A stretch of DNA of 64,000 bases, taken from NCBI GenBank assembly GCA_012656075.1, contig JAAKBF010000258.1, positions 1 to 64,000 of the forward strand. Reading direction: 5' to 3'. Positions 43,552 to 53,272 of this stretch are shown here, piece after piece (within the stretch, counting starts at the first letter, position 1; the number at the start of each line of letters is the position of its first letter). This DNA comes from Phytophthora hibernalis (Eukaryota > Oomycota > Peronosporomycetes > Peronosporales > Peronosporaceae). The notes below the pieces were generated by a model, which saw nothing but the letters and a program-made list of their open reading frames with translations, had not been told where the DNA came from and did no database searches. Both the position numbers and the translations under genes were made by a program.

Positions 43552-45512
43552 ATGGTTTGGCTGAAGGTGCTTTTGTCAGTCTGGCCATGATCGCCACTGC
43601 ACCTGGCTCGACCGGTGTCGTTGTCACTAAATTCGGCACACGAGTTCCTACAAAAGCACCTACAATAATTCGGGGCTCTGGATCAGCAGGACTGTCGAGT
43701 TCTGCATCGCTTGGTGATTCCGGTTCGGACGAGGCAGTTTCTGAGCTTTTGGAAGCGCTGTCGGCTTCTGCTTCGGAGTCGGGTTCCGCGTCATTCGCTG
43801 ACGCCTTCAGACTATTGTCGGCTTCTGGGTCGGGTTCATCGGGTTCGTCGCAGTCTTCGGGTTCCTCGAGATCGTCCGAGAGAGCTCGATCGGCGGTGTC
43901 GTCGGTGGACGAAATTTCTGTTACGGTCTCTTCCGGCTCGTCGTCAAACTATGCCGCGAGGGTCACGGATGGCTCTGGTGCGTCGTACGACCTTGCCACT
44001 GCTCTCACAACCAAGAGCTCCGTAGTACCGGTGTACCGCAATTGGGTCGGCCCGCGCACAGTTCAGGGAGACGTCGCGTGCTACCGGGAAGCACACGTCA
44101 TGGACGTCTGCCCAAGTGGGTACGACCGCAATGATGCGACCAACACGTGCTGGACGGAGTGCCCGATTGAATTCCCGGTTGAGTGTGGCATGGAATGCAT
44201 CCGCCAGAACGACGACTGCGGTCGCGAAATCTTCTACAAGGTCAGTTCTGTCTTCAATGTCGGAATCAACGGCGTCATGGACAACTGGATTGGCAAGTTT
44301 TCCGAGATGGCTAAAGGTATCCGAACCGCCGTCATGTGCTCTTGCATGATGGTCGGCGAGATCCGAGCCATTCTTCGGTACGTCCGCTCGATCAAGACCG
44401 CGGACCCTCAAGCCTCACAAGACAAGATCATGACGTTGCTGTATCAGTCCAACGCCATCGTAGTCGAGCTGCCCATTACCATCAAACTGTGTTTGGGCGG
44501 AAAAGCTGGACCCATGTGGTGGCTAGCCGACCGAATCATGGCGTCCACCCAGTTCATCCTGTCCCAAATCCTGGCTCACGACGACCAGCTCGTTACTAGC
44601 TGGGGCGCATTCACTGCTTTCCTTAAGGGAGCCAACTTCACGGCCCCTCCCGCGATGATCACCAAAGGAGAGATTGGATACCTCAAAGATGCGCTCAAGT
44701 CCAACTCGACATGCGGCCATGACTTGCAAGGACTGGTCGAACGAACATGGGCTACAGTTGAGGCACTCAGGGAGCAGAACCCTGCCATCACGGAGGACGA
44801 ATTACGTGTGAAGATCCAGGACACAGACCTCGTGAAGACGGACATCGCCATGGTGACCAGTAACTGCATGGAGTTGATGATCTCTCAATCCGACGAGGCC
44901 ACCGCCTACACAACGCGTGACAAGCTCCGCAAGACATTTGGTGTTATCATCAACGACCTCATCACCTCCGGTAAGAGTGATAACGGCACGTCTTACAAGG
45001 CTTTGGAGTACTCGTACAAGGTGGTGAACCAGGGTCTCAACATGTGGGTTGTCACGGGTTTCGATATGAGTGGTGTATCGAGTTTCATTTCTGAGTACTT
45101 CCAGTCCATTTGCGGTCCTACGCAGTTCATGGGTGAAATCGACGACGGCACGGATCCCGACACTCTCGGTCTGAACACCATTCAGAAAGCCTTCCAGAAC
45201 AGTACCATGTCCTGGACCAAGAAAGGAGATGGAGAAGTCATCGTCAACTTCACCAGCTACGACACCAAGAACGTCACGGTGAATATCATGTCTGGAGGAG
45301 ACAAAATCGATGAAGTGGATGTCGCGGCAGGCGGCAAAGCTCAGTGGAAGTCCAACGTCACAGCACTGGGTGGCCGGACTTTGTATCTGGATCGCTGGCG
45401 TCCGGGTTTCCTGGGTCTTCCTGGCACCGGAGGTGGATCCTTGATGCTGTGGGTGCCACACGCAGCTCAAGGCGGACATTTGGATCTGAACGCGAGGCTG
45501 AATGTGAGTTAA
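43552..45512 (+). CDS. Large secreted Ser-rich, Cys-rich oomycete protein
   Basis: An open frame of over 600 codons ends at TAA 45510-45512. ATG at 43552 begins a short hydrophobic leader (MVWLKVLL...) that meets the main frame (SLAMIATAPGSTG) after a T4 run at 43571-43574. The two are one base out of phase, so one T is probably missing; together they would form a signal peptide. A low-complexity Ser/Gly region (residues about 40-150) precedes a Cys-rich segment: DVACYREAHVMDVCPSGY, CWTECPIEFPVECGMEC, NDDCGREIFYKV. A helical central domain and a beta-rich C-terminus with Asn glycosylation sites (NFTSYD, NVTVN) follow. This matches an oomycete-specific extracellular family of unknown function. 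A cell-surface or apoplastic location is inferred. Confidence 0.75.
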
Positions 45513-45654
45513 ATGTTGCGAGGGGTACTCTCGCGTATTAGAGATAGTGAAAGTTAGTTAGAATGGAAGTGTAAACTTATGAGCAGCTTGAGCTGCAAAA
45601 TAGACGTAAATGAATCAAAGTAGAGCAATTCAAACATCAACTTGAAGTGCTTCC

Positions 45655-45981
45655 ATGGTACACTTCCGAGGATTCTTCTACGTCGCATTAGCTGTGACCG
45701 CTACAGCTCAGGTCCAAGCCGACAAAATTGGCCACGACGAAGTCGTACCGGTACCAGAACCTGCCCCGAAGTTGGGCACCACATCAACAATCAATTTCAA
45801 AATTTCGTACCGAAAGCCAAAATTGAGTTTGGCTTACGCGACAAATAAAAAAGCAGCGCAAGCCTGTAATGGCCATCATCCAAATCGGAACTGCTCCACT
45901 GACTTGATGGTGGTGATGCTGTTACCAAACTATGCGGTCCTTCCCCGTTCCTTTCGCCACGCCGACGTCAATACTCAGTAA
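45655..45981 (+). CDS. Short secreted ORF with NLP-like N-terminus (probable fragment)
   Basis: ATG at 45655 opens a clear signal peptide (MVHFRGFFYVALAVTATAQVQA). After it comes DKIGHDEVVPVPEPAP, which resembles the mature start of oomycete necrosis- and ethylene-inducing-like proteins (NLP/NPP1). The rest of the 108-codon frame has only weak similarity to that family. The central GHRHDWE-type motif and most of the usual roughly 230-residue length are absent. It is best seen as a truncated or diverged NLP-like relic, or an unrelated small secreted protein. No toxic function is suggested for this product. Confidence 0.4.
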   Translation: MVHFRGFFYVALAVTATAQVQADKIGHDEVVPVPEPAPKLGTTSTINFKISYRKPKLSLAYATNKKAAQACNGHHPNRNCSTDLMVVMLLPNYAVLPRSFRHADVNTQ

Positions 45982-45989
45982 CTAAAAAC

Positions 45990-46489
45990 TGATCAACCTC
46001 TTCGTGAAATTCTTGAGCCAGCGCGTTCCGCCACTCAACCCGGAATTTCTTCTCCAAAAGTTGAGAAATGCCACAACCATACAAAGCGAGCACTCGTCAG
46101 TGCACCTTTGCAACTCCTCGCATAAATGACAAAGCATTGGTGGCCACACAGACAAAGCATTGGTGGCCACACAGTCGTGGACCCACCACCTCGTTCTCCT
46201 TCATTTCCCCACACAGCGTCGCCATCGTCGAAAGAGCCTCAAAAATGGACCCTCCCACAACAGGAACGACAAAGTCGCAGCCACCATCTTGCTCCTTTCT
46301 CACCGTCGCGTTCTTGACCTTCGTCGTCGCTGGAGAATGGACTTGTGCCGATGGTCTGCCTCCGAGTGGATGGACCAACGAAGCTTGCAGCCGACCATAT
46401 TCAGCCTCGTCAGTCGGGGTTTTCTGTCGTTTTCTCGACACTTTTAAGACGCCAAGTCCAAATTGACCACCCAGAGCTCGGCGTCGTCT
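45990..46489. other. Spacer between the secreted ORF and the Argonaute fragment
   Basis: No separate gene. A 20-bp unit, GACAAAGCATTGGTGGCCAC, occurs twice in tandem at about 46129-46168. The rest may hold further decayed Argonaute sequence on the minus strand. Confidence 0.4.
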
Positions 46490-46864
46490 TGGCTCCGTGA
46501 CTATGGAACAAGTTGCGACCCACGACTGTGAACTGCTGCGAGGCTGTGTCTGCAGTGCGTCGTACGGTGTGTAGTTGAGTCCTCCGGCGAAGAGCTCGTC
46601 CAGCTGCTGCATGCGGATGGCCACGGGCTCAGCTTCCTTCACGACGGCCGAGAAGGCTCTGGCCGGCCTCCGTCTGCAGGTTGGTGACCTCCTGTCGCTG
46701 GAAGAGTAGTCGCTGGGGCGCTACACGTTCTTGCGCGCGTCCGAGACCAGGTGGAAGGCCGGGAAGAGCCGCCGCAGCTCGGCCAGCAGCGCCGCCATGA
46801 GCTGGGCGGCCAGCGCCTTGGAAGGACCATCACTCCCGAAACTGCGCCCATCCTCATCCGCCAT
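46490..46864 (-). pseudogene. AGO: Argonaute N-terminal fragment
   Basis: ATG at 46864 starts MADEDGRSFGSDGPSKALAAQ and continues AALLAELRRLFPAFHLVSDARKN, as in the N-domain of oomycete Argonautes. After a TAG stop and frame changes it resumes with AVVKEAEPVAIRMQQLDELF and LNYTPYDALQ, then QQFTVVGRNLFHSHGAKT. Argonautes bind small RNAs and silence complementary targets. This copy ends before the PAZ domain and is broken by a stop near 46725, so it is a relic. The same LNYTPYDA motif reappears on the plus strand at 47550, which suggests two separate or rearranged copies. Confidence 0.75.
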
Positions 46865-47084
46865 CGTCACGTCGTTGTGGAACAAGGTTGAAGTTGATCT
46901 TGAAGTTGTTGGCAGAAAGTTTCACAGGTTGTCCTGAAGTTGGAGACGCAAACGCGGGCATTTACGTCATATGGTCGTGTACGACCGATGTACTATAGTA
47001 GAGTTGAAGGGTGGTCTATTTAATACTACGTAGTAGCTTCCTGATATTTTCTAAGCCTTTGTACCAATGGAGACTCTTTTTGAG

Positions 47085-47441
47085 TCATCCATTGCGCTCT
47101 TTTGCAAGTGGATCTGTTGGTTCCACTTCGATAGCTATGTCAACAAAGCGCTCCAAGCTGAGTTGGAACTGGAGACCCGCGATTTTGGTTTCCCCACGGA
47201 ATCTGTCTCGGCGTGCATCCGGTTTAAGTTTCCGGATACTAGAGTTCCACATAAATTCAAGCTGTTGAGTTGACTGCCATTGTTGACCATCATGGACCAC
47301 GTGATTCCGAATTTGCCATAAGAGAGCGTATCCAATGCTACACAATGCCCACCATAGGCGACCGAGCGTCAATGAATTTTCCTTTCTCCACTTGCCATAA
47401 CTTTGCGAAATCTTGTCTTTCAAAAACGATGAAAGGCACAA
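47085..47441 (-). pseudogene. LINE-type retroelement C-terminal fragment
   Basis: A 118-codon minus-strand frame contains LTLGRLWWALCSIGYALLWQIRNHVVHDG followed by a helical, basic tail (LEFMWNSSIRKLKPDARRD). The W...W..RN..V pattern recalls the region C-terminal to the zinc-binding domain of non-LTR retrotransposon reverse transcriptases. No RT motif is present nearby, so this is only a 3' scrap. It separates the two Argonaute fragments. The assignment is tentative. Confidence 0.4.
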
Positions 47442-47547
47442 TAATTGATGCCATTAAGTAATTTGGTTAAAATGCTACACTATTTCGTATAGTTACGAAA
47501 TCAAGAGCCGCCGGTGGCGAAAGGAGAAGAAACCTTTCCCGCCGGGA

Positions 47548-49372
47548 GACTCAATTACACGCCGTACGACGCACATCAGGCGCTGGACGTGGCGCGTTCG
47601 GACTGGAGGTGGATTCAATCATGGTGGAGACGTCGGGCCGCCTCCCACGATCGATTTTGGAAACACTTATGAAAGCCCCCGTGTTGGTGCGTGGAACATG
47701 ATCGACAAGCAGTTCAACACGCCGGCGCAGTTCAAGTCGTGGGCTGTCATCAGCATGGGCGACCCGGAGTGTTGCGGCCTTGGTGAGATACAAAATTTCT
47801 TCGAGGCGGTGACGGAGCAGATGGGTAAGCTCGGCGTGTTACCCTCAAAGGGCACCACCGATCCTGTTTAAGCAGAACCAACAGGATTCAGTGCGCCACC
47901 TCTTTGGTCGGCCACGTGCACGTTTAAATCGCCGCCTTAGATCGTGTGGATGATTAACCCTACGGCTAATGCGCGCGTACGGCGAGCTGAAGCTCATGTC
48001 CGACACGGAAGCTGGTGTTGGCATCGTCTCACAGTGCATGCAGGCCAAGCTCATCCCACAGGACGAAAAACAAAAGTGCAACCGGCAGTACATCGCGAAC
48101 ATCTTGATGAAGGCGAACACGAAGCTGGGAGACAAGAACGTGATTATCCGAGGGCCTCTGCCGCGCGTGTCGGCTTCGTGCACGATTATCTTTGGCGCCG
48201 ATGTGACGCACCCGAGCCCGATGGACAAGACTCGTCCGTCGATTGCCGCAGTTACAGCCAGGGCACCCGAAAATGCAATTCTTAGATTAATATTTCTTAG
48301 GAACAGACAAGACTTAATAATTGAATTATTATAATGATTCGCGCCAATCTCAAGGTGACCCTGTATCAGCCAGAAAATGATTTATTTGAGTCCGTTATGC
48401 GTGAGTTTGGTGAATAAGAACTAAAGTAGATCAAGAGAACCCCAAGTGGACGTGCTACGAAGAAGAATGACCGCTTACCGATAACCTAGACGTGCTTGCG
48501 CCAATTCACTTTCATTTTGGTAATATTTGCACTCTACAAGAGCTTTTGCATATATAAAGTGATGTTTTAAGCATTGACGGAGATCGACTTCATTTTTCGA
48601 GGTATTAGATGCATCTTCTCCTGAAAAGACTTGGATAAACAGCATTTAACACGTATTTTAGCTCTGAGAGCCTCGAGCACATGCAAACAATTTTGAGAAA
48701 ATTCTGCTAATCGCTGCAATTAATAATTATAAGTAAAAATGGCAATTAATTTTTATGAGTATTATTTTCGGGTGCGCTGTAACTTACAGCGTCCATGGAC
48801 CGGAACTTTACTCATGCGTCTGCGATTCGCGCGCAGGGTCATCGAGTGGAGCAGATCATGAACTTGAAAGATATGGTGTTTCAGTTGATGAAGCAGTTCT
48901 ACAGTTCGACTGGTGGTAAGCCAGAGCGCATCGTGGTTTACCGCGACGGCGCCAATTCCAAATGGTCCGGAATCACGAAGTGGCTGCTATTCGCGAGGCT
49001 TGCCAGGCGTTGGAAGGGGACTATTTACCTCCGATCACCTTCGTTATTGTTCAAAACGCACAACACGCGCTTGTTCCCCGACAACCCGGGAATGCCGATC
49101 GAAGTGGCAACGTGAAGGCGGGAGCGGTTGTGGACACGGGTATCTGCCACCCCATTGATAACGACTTCTATGTTGTGAGTCACGCCGGACTGCAAGGCAC
49201 GAGTCGTCCGACACACTACCATGTGCTGCTGAACGAGATCGGGTTTACAGCCGATGAACTGCAGACGCTCACGTACAAGTTGTGCTACACGCTTGCGCGG
49301 TGCACAAGTTCCGTCGCGATGGTGCCGTCAAGTGATTGCTTTACAGAGCGTCAGATCCTCATCTGGATGATC
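47548..49372 (+). pseudogene. AGO: Argonaute remnant with PIWI domain, split by an insertion
   Basis: A short piece of the N-domain, RLNYTPYDAHQALDVA, is followed by MID/PIWI sequence. Readable blocks are YGELKLMSDTEAGVGIVSQC near 47972 and RQYIANILMKANTKLGDKNV near 48080, then IIFGADVTHPSPMDKTRPSI near 48185. After a 525-bp insertion come MDRNFTHASAIRAQGHRVEQIM (48795) and IVVYRDGA, then HEVAAIREACQALEGDYLPP and RPTHYHVLLNEIGFTADELQ. The slicer residues in FGADVTHP, YRDG and THYH are still visible. PAZ is missing, and stops and frame changes occur at 47600-47950 and near 48955. It is a pseudogene of an RNA-silencing Argonaute. Confidence 0.85.
48259..48783. mobile_element. About 525-bp TIR element inserted in the Argonaute PIWI region
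   Basis: The left end CAGGGCACCCGAAAAT and the right end ATTTTCGGGTGCGCTG (ending at 48779) are inverted with one mismatch, and further AT-rich sequence inside also partly pairs. A 7-bp direct repeat TTACAGC flanks it (48252-48258 and 48784-48790). Removing the element with one repeat copy rejoins the PIWI reading frame exactly. It encodes no protein. The CAGGG-type ends resemble hAT-related MITEs, whose duplications are 8 bp. Confidence 0.8.
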
Positions 49373-49374
49373 GG

Positions 49375-49540
49375 AATTTAATAACTTTTTGGGCAGTAAT
49401 AAGTATAATAGTGGGCTCAATATTAATTATTGCACCTTCTTCTTTAAAATCAATTGAAAAATTGGGCAATAATACCCAATACATTACCAGAAACGACATA
49501 ATTAAAGGATACATAGTAAAATTAAGTCAAAAATTATGAG
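49375..49540 (+). other. AT-rich segment resembling organellar DNA
   Basis: The sequence is far richer in A and T than its surroundings and has an open frame, FWAVISIIVGSILIIAPSSL, then a Lys/Asn/Ile-rich tail ending at TGA 49537-49539. The hydrophobic start and codon use (ATT, AAA, TTA) resemble mitochondrial genes. It begins right where the Argonaute similarity stops. It could be a small nuclear copy of mitochondrial DNA, but I cannot name the source gene. Confidence 0.35.
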
Positions 49541-49675
49541 TCCTCACGAACCAACCGTTGCGGAGACTCTCATAACCCACTTCGGCCTCGCATGTACCTA
49601 GTATTACCATCTCACTTCGCAATTTACTTGCTAAACCCCAACCCAAGCAGAACAAGCTCCTTCCCTTCCCCACCC

Positions 49676-51184
49676 AAAGATGCCGACAAGCGCCGAAATC
49701 TGCGCCTTCTTTTGAAGATGGCCCTGACTACCGCTATACCTGCAAAATCTGCAACGGCGGACGCAAGCAGGCCCCAGCAACTGGCTACTCAAACCTCCTC
49801 TCTCATCTGGCGAGCAAGCACCCCGACTACCTGACCGAGATGGCTACATTCCTACGTGCTCAAAGTGGGTCCATCGTGTCGTTTGGATTCGTTCCAGAGT
49901 CGGTGGATCACCTGTAGCGCTGGATGCGCTGGGTCATTGAGCGTAATCACCCTCTGTGCGAGGTTGACGACCCATTGACGCGGTCAATGTCCCGTCTGAC
50001 GCCTACTACGTCCAAGGCTGTCAAGTTGAAAATGCAATTTGTTGCAGGAAGTTGGGCAAGGTACTTGAAGTGAAGATGGGTGAGGCGTTCGGCATCGTTT
50101 TCGACGGATGGACGCTTGGTTCGAAGCACTATCTCGCCATCTTTGTCGTCTATATGCATGGAAGCTATCTCCGACGGCGATTGGTTTCGATTTCGGCGCT
50201 CGATGACGGCTCGCAGACGGCCGACGTCCAGATCGACCATTTCAAGCGGGTTTTGGACCTCTACAACAAGACCATACCTATGGTTTTGTTTGTCGTCGGC
50301 GACAATTGTAGCACCAATCGCTCGATTGCCACGAGGCTGGCTGTGCTGTTGATTGGTTGCGCGAGTCACCGACTCAATTTGGCAGTGCAGGCCTTTCTGG
50401 GCCACTATGAGTTGGAGCTCGACCAGGTCAACACGCTGATGATCCAGCTACGACAGCCCAACAACAGCACTGAGCTGGCCAAGTTCACGGATTTGCGCCC
50501 GATCAAGAGAAATGCCACATGCTGGTCGTCAACTCGTGAGATGGTCACACGGTACCTTCGTATCCGGAGTGATATCCGTAAGGTGGAGTCTGTCGAGGAT
50601 CTTGTCCCTTCTGCGTCGGCTAACCGCAAATTGGCAGCTTTGGATACGGATCTACGCATTCTCGATAGTGTTTGCAAAAACCTACAAGATGAAACGACTA
50701 CCATGGCGGACACCAGGCTCCTATTCACTTCGTTGCTGGAGCGATACCCAGAAATGAAGAGCCACCTTGATCCAGCATCGAAAATCGTGCACTCACCCAC
50801 TTTTGAGAACGCCGTAATCAAGGTGGCCAACTGTACTCCCTTTCCCCAGCTGAGGCTAAAAGTGTAGCTAGGTTCGTCACTCTTCTACCTGTCGTCGGAG
50901 AGAAGCGCAAGAAGGACCGAGCTCCGGACTTCGCGACGATTATTCTTCTGGACGGCGCTGCCCCACGCAGAACAGGAAGGTCTGCTACTGCCTACCACGC
51001 GTTGTTGACGAAAATCCCGCCGACAAGCAATGCCTGTGAACCCTTGTTCTCGCAGACCAAGCTGATTCTGACCCCTCAGCGAGGTCGTTTGGATGATGCT
51101 AACTTCGAGTTGCTTACCTTCCTTCGTGCTAACAGCGATATGTGGAATGCAGGTACGCTCGTGTCGAGTGAATCGAGTGAGTAA
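49676..51184 (+). pseudogene. hAT-family transposase with BED zinc finger, interrupted
   Basis: A BED-type zinc finger is seen near 49735 (YTCKICNGGRKQA...LLSHLASKH, C-x2-C...H-x4-H). The catalytic region starts near 50095 with FGIVFDGWTLGSKHYLAIF, the first Asp motif. VVGDNCSTNRSIA and IGCASHRLNLAVQAFL follow near 50300-50400. The C-terminal dimerisation domain reads KIPPTSNACEPLFSQTK and LTPQRGRLDDANFELLTFLR near 51010-51130. These are the hallmark parts of hAT transposases, which cut and paste DNA with 8-bp target duplications. A TAG at 49915 and frame changes near 50050 and 50870 inactivate it. Confidence 0.85.
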
Positions 51185-53272
51185 GAACGATGAGGTAACG
51201 AACACTCCTGGCAATATATTACTTTTATTGCTAAATATTTATTATTTTGCTGTCTCGTATTGCACTTACTATTATGCAGCCAAGCGATTGTCCGTAAAAT
51301 AAAACATTATATTTTCCGATCCCTGGTTCATGGGGAAGAACTCGCGGAAGCTGTTGCTCCGCCGCTTGATTGAGAGCGCTCGGGTGGTAGACGTATTCAA
51401 GAATTTCACGAAAATGTCGATCATCTTTGAAGTGCTGAGTATTGTGCACGTGGTAGAGATGTCAGATTGGTGGAAGGGATGCAAGCAGGACTGCACTTTG
51501 CAACGAAATATACTTTATGACGCACTGGTTGAGGCTCGGTGTGCTCACAACGCTGGCAGCCTGAACAATAGTTTGGTCACTCTCTGCATCACCACCTGCT
51601 CGTCCGATGGCAGCGATAGCAGCAAAGATAAGACGGTATACGTTCAGTCACAAGGGTGGACCTGCTGCAAGAAACATATTTCATGAACACCGACCAGCAT
51701 TTTTGTCGCTCGTGAAAAAGAACCCAAAGAAGAAATTTGCGATTACATGTGGGACGACGGGTGCGACGTCTGTAATGAGCTGGATTTGCTTCGATCGCTT
51801 CTGAGTGCTGGTGTAGTCGTTCTGCACGAACTGGCGTTCGATCTTCAATCTGAAGTGCTCTATCTTGCCCTACCAAGCTTCATTGACGAAATCATTTGCT
51901 CTCTGGTGACTCCCGCTCGGTGTACTGTATGCGCGTCAAATGTCAAAACGGTACTGGGTGGAGTGGTCCCCGGTGTACATTATAGCCTACATTTGAAAAT
52001 TCTGCAAACTCGGATATAATGTACTCCCCGTAATCGAGTTCAAACTTGATAGCGCTTGGCGTCATATTATATCTTGGACACGTGTTGATATCAAGTGGAT
52101 ACCTCCTGAACACGAGCTGGCGATGCAGTGGCAATTCGCTCCATAAAACGAGACGAAGACGCTGTTTCGCATCGTGAATGTCCGTTGCCTGTACGAGTGG
52201 CCTTATGCAACCACCGTGATCTGCCAAGAGGGCTACGGTATCACTCATGCACAGATCTCTTCCAAAGTGGGAAAATTTGAGATTTTCCCACTTTCCGAAA
52301 GTCGCTGAAAAATCATAAAAGTGGGAACTGAAAACGGTGGATTGGACTGGTGTCTGCGGGGATGAGGCTATCACAAGGATCCCTGCCGTGCAGTCGGTCT
52401 TTAAATACCCGATCGGTGCGTACGGCTCGGAAGTAGCTGTCGTTTTGCGCTATCCGTGCTCTGAGAGCATGATCGCTAATATTACAAGTCTGCGCAAAAA
52501 TACAAAAACAAAGAAGGGAGTGACTTTTTAGAAGCACATTCCGAACTATGGACTAAAGATATGAGCACGCATTGGAGTAACGAGTGAGGTTGAGACGATC
52601 GCCTGCCGTGTTTTCGGAGGGATAAGTCGACGACGGGCAACAAGGCACCAATTGGCTCTACAGTGTAGTGTACTCCTTATACACGAACAATAATGTTAAC
52701 TGTAAGCTTAGGGGTATTTGTTTGTACTTCGACGTATCTCTATTTGTCGAGCTCGTATGGGATATTCTCAGGTCGTTTGATCCCAATTCGCCCGTAAAAA
52801 CAAACGTTTTAGAAAAACGAGACTTCATTTTTAACCCCTCCAAACCGGGAGCCAAAACTAAAACTTAATCTGCATATGCAGCTTAATTTGACTTGACGTT
52901 TGTATATAACGGGATAGGGTAAAACCAAGTGTACGGTTCGAAGAGTACAGAGCGGTGCTAAAACTGCCTTAACCCCCATCCCGAAGCCCTGTATTAGACA
53001 CGATACCACGAAAGTCCTATCGTGTATATACACGATAAGACTTTTTAGACTTGGTTTTTGTATTGGCGCATACAAATTTCCCGTCAAATAGGGGTAGGTA
53101 CCGCGTGCGCATACATGATCTCAAAGACAAAAAGACGCATGGCGTGCACGGGAAAACCAGGTTGAATATTAGTTCATAAAGGCAGCTCAAATTCCCCCTA
53201 TAAGGTATCAGAGGGAACCTGTGAAAGCCACCAGTTTTCCGCCATTTGGGAATCTCACGTCGTGCTGACAAG
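51185..53272. other. Spacer between hAT and piggyBac-like remnants
   Basis: No recognised gene. The frame at 51330-51686 (LIESARVVDVFKNFTKMSI) and those at 51607-52019 look like pieces of a decayed protein, but no family is apparent. A short foldback AAAGTGGGAAAAT/ATTTTCCCACTTT lies at 52264-52294. The last 650 bp are AT-rich, include CTGCATATGCAG near 52870 and end in the palindrome at 53011-53044. They are probably the outer part of the piggyBac-like element. Confidence 0.4.
53011..53044. repeat. Palindrome built on TATCGTGTA/TACACGATA
   Basis: AAAGTC-C-TATCGTGTAT is followed directly by ATACACGATA-A-GACTTT, 17-bp arms with one mismatch. Just upstream, GTATTAGACACGATA (52991-53005) is the inverse of a motif found inside the introns of the piggyBac-like gene to the right. 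Confidence 0.8.

Noticed and set aside
44802..45479. A 225-codon open frame on the minus strand
   Set aside because: It is antisense to the well-supported secreted protein, has no recognisable domain, and its length follows from the codon bias of the real gene.
47970..48330. An independent small gene
   Set aside because: The sequence matches the Argonaute PIWI domain and its end is supplied by the inserted element, so it is not a separate gene.
48259..48783. The AT-rich Argonaute insert as an intron
   Set aside because: Its ends are inverted repeats flanked by a 7-bp duplication rather than GT and AG, and it is far longer than introns seen in this window.
50405..50830. Minus-strand frame of 141 codons at the hAT locus
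   Set aside because: It is antisense to the hAT catalytic region and has no motif of its own.
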